From assembly GCA_003229135.1 (NCBI GenBank), contig QIHV01000025.1, forward strand, positions 1 to 5,442: a stretch of 5,442 bases of DNA, read 5' to 3'. Below, piece by piece: positions 5,404 through 5,442 of the stretch; the stretch's first letter is position 1; the number at the start of each line of letters is the position of its first letter. The notes under the pieces were generated by a model. That model worked only from the letters and a program-made list of their open reading frames with translations, had not been told where the DNA came from and ran no database searches. Both the position numbers and the translations under genes were made by a program. The DNA is from Candidatus Kaiserbacteria bacterium (lineage in GTDB: Bacteria; Patescibacteriota; Minisyncoccia; Phycocordibacterales; Phycocordibacteraceae).

Positions 5404-5442
5404 TTAATGCAGATTCTTGTAAGCTAAAAAGTCCGCCATTCC
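5404..5442 (-). other. Possible 3' end of an upstream minus-strand gene
   Basis: Reading in from the right edge, one minus-strand frame gives 12 codons (GMADFLAYKNLH) and then TAA at 5406-5404, just before the dyad at 5366-5390. The position fits a gene end followed by a terminator, but 12 codons are too few to identify a protein or even to prove coding. Between this and the helicase promoter I see nothing else that can be supported; a tRNA was considered and rejected. Confidence 0.2.

Noticed and set aside
5198..5440. Minus-strand frame open from the right edge to 5198 (about 80 codons), possibly the end of a real protein
   Set aside because: It contains the best promoter in the window, the 25-bp dyad and a repeat copy, shows no recognisable motif, and has a Cys/Ser-rich composition unlike the neighbouring genes. 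A non-coding region explains it better.
5300..5442. Possible tRNA on the minus strand, from a GGTAGAG-like D-arm and a GTTCAAGT-like T-arm
   Set aside because: The two elements are only a few bases apart rather than separated by an anticodon arm, and no acceptor stem or second GTTCRA could be paired. The resemblance is coincidental.

Overview
This window looks like core chromosome of an ultra-small Patescibacteria/CPR-type bacterium, most likely Parcubacteria-like. That placement is an inference from short single-domain versions of housekeeping proteins, very tight gene packing, moderate-to-low GC, and a helicase that by recollection resembles helicases from that group. No rRNA or other phylogenetic marker is present to prove it. 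Every supportable gene lies on the minus strand, so transcription runs from high to low coordinates.

In transcription order (right to left): (1) The right edge (about 5366-5442) may hold the last codons of an upstream gene and a dyad that could be its terminator. (2) A strong sigma70-like promoter (TTGACA, 17 bp, TATAGT, at 5322-5294) feeds a leader of about 135 nt carrying two copies of an about 23-bp repeat and several TCTCGAGA palindromes. It leads to a DEAD-box RNA helicase of the RhlE/CsdA type (3922-5151). (3) A 14-bp stem terminator (3867-3898) separates the helicase from a small GIY-YIG nuclease-domain protein (3561-3815, GTG start). (4) Ribosome recycling factor frr (2937-3488) and the site-2 protease rseP (1824-2933) form a two-gene unit with a 3-nt gap. 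(5) A 13-bp stem terminator (1776-1806) ends frr-rseP, and its T-rich tail overlaps the -35 of the next promoter. (6) proS (prolyl-tRNA synthetase, 492-1739) and mreB (5' 162 codons, 1-487) form another two-gene unit with a 4-nt gap.

The genes cover translation (proS, frr), RNA remodelling (helicase), membrane proteolysis (rseP) and cell shape (mreB). They are ordinary core functions packed into short transcription units. I see no CRISPR array, prophage, insertion sequence, toxin-antitoxin pair or defence island, and no evidence of a new multi-gene system. The points most worth a second look are the repeat-bearing helicase leader with overlapping mini-ORFs, the terminator/promoter overlap that predicts a leaderless proS mRNA, the general lack of Shine-Dalgarno sequences, and a prolyl-tRNA synthetase without the usual editing insertion.
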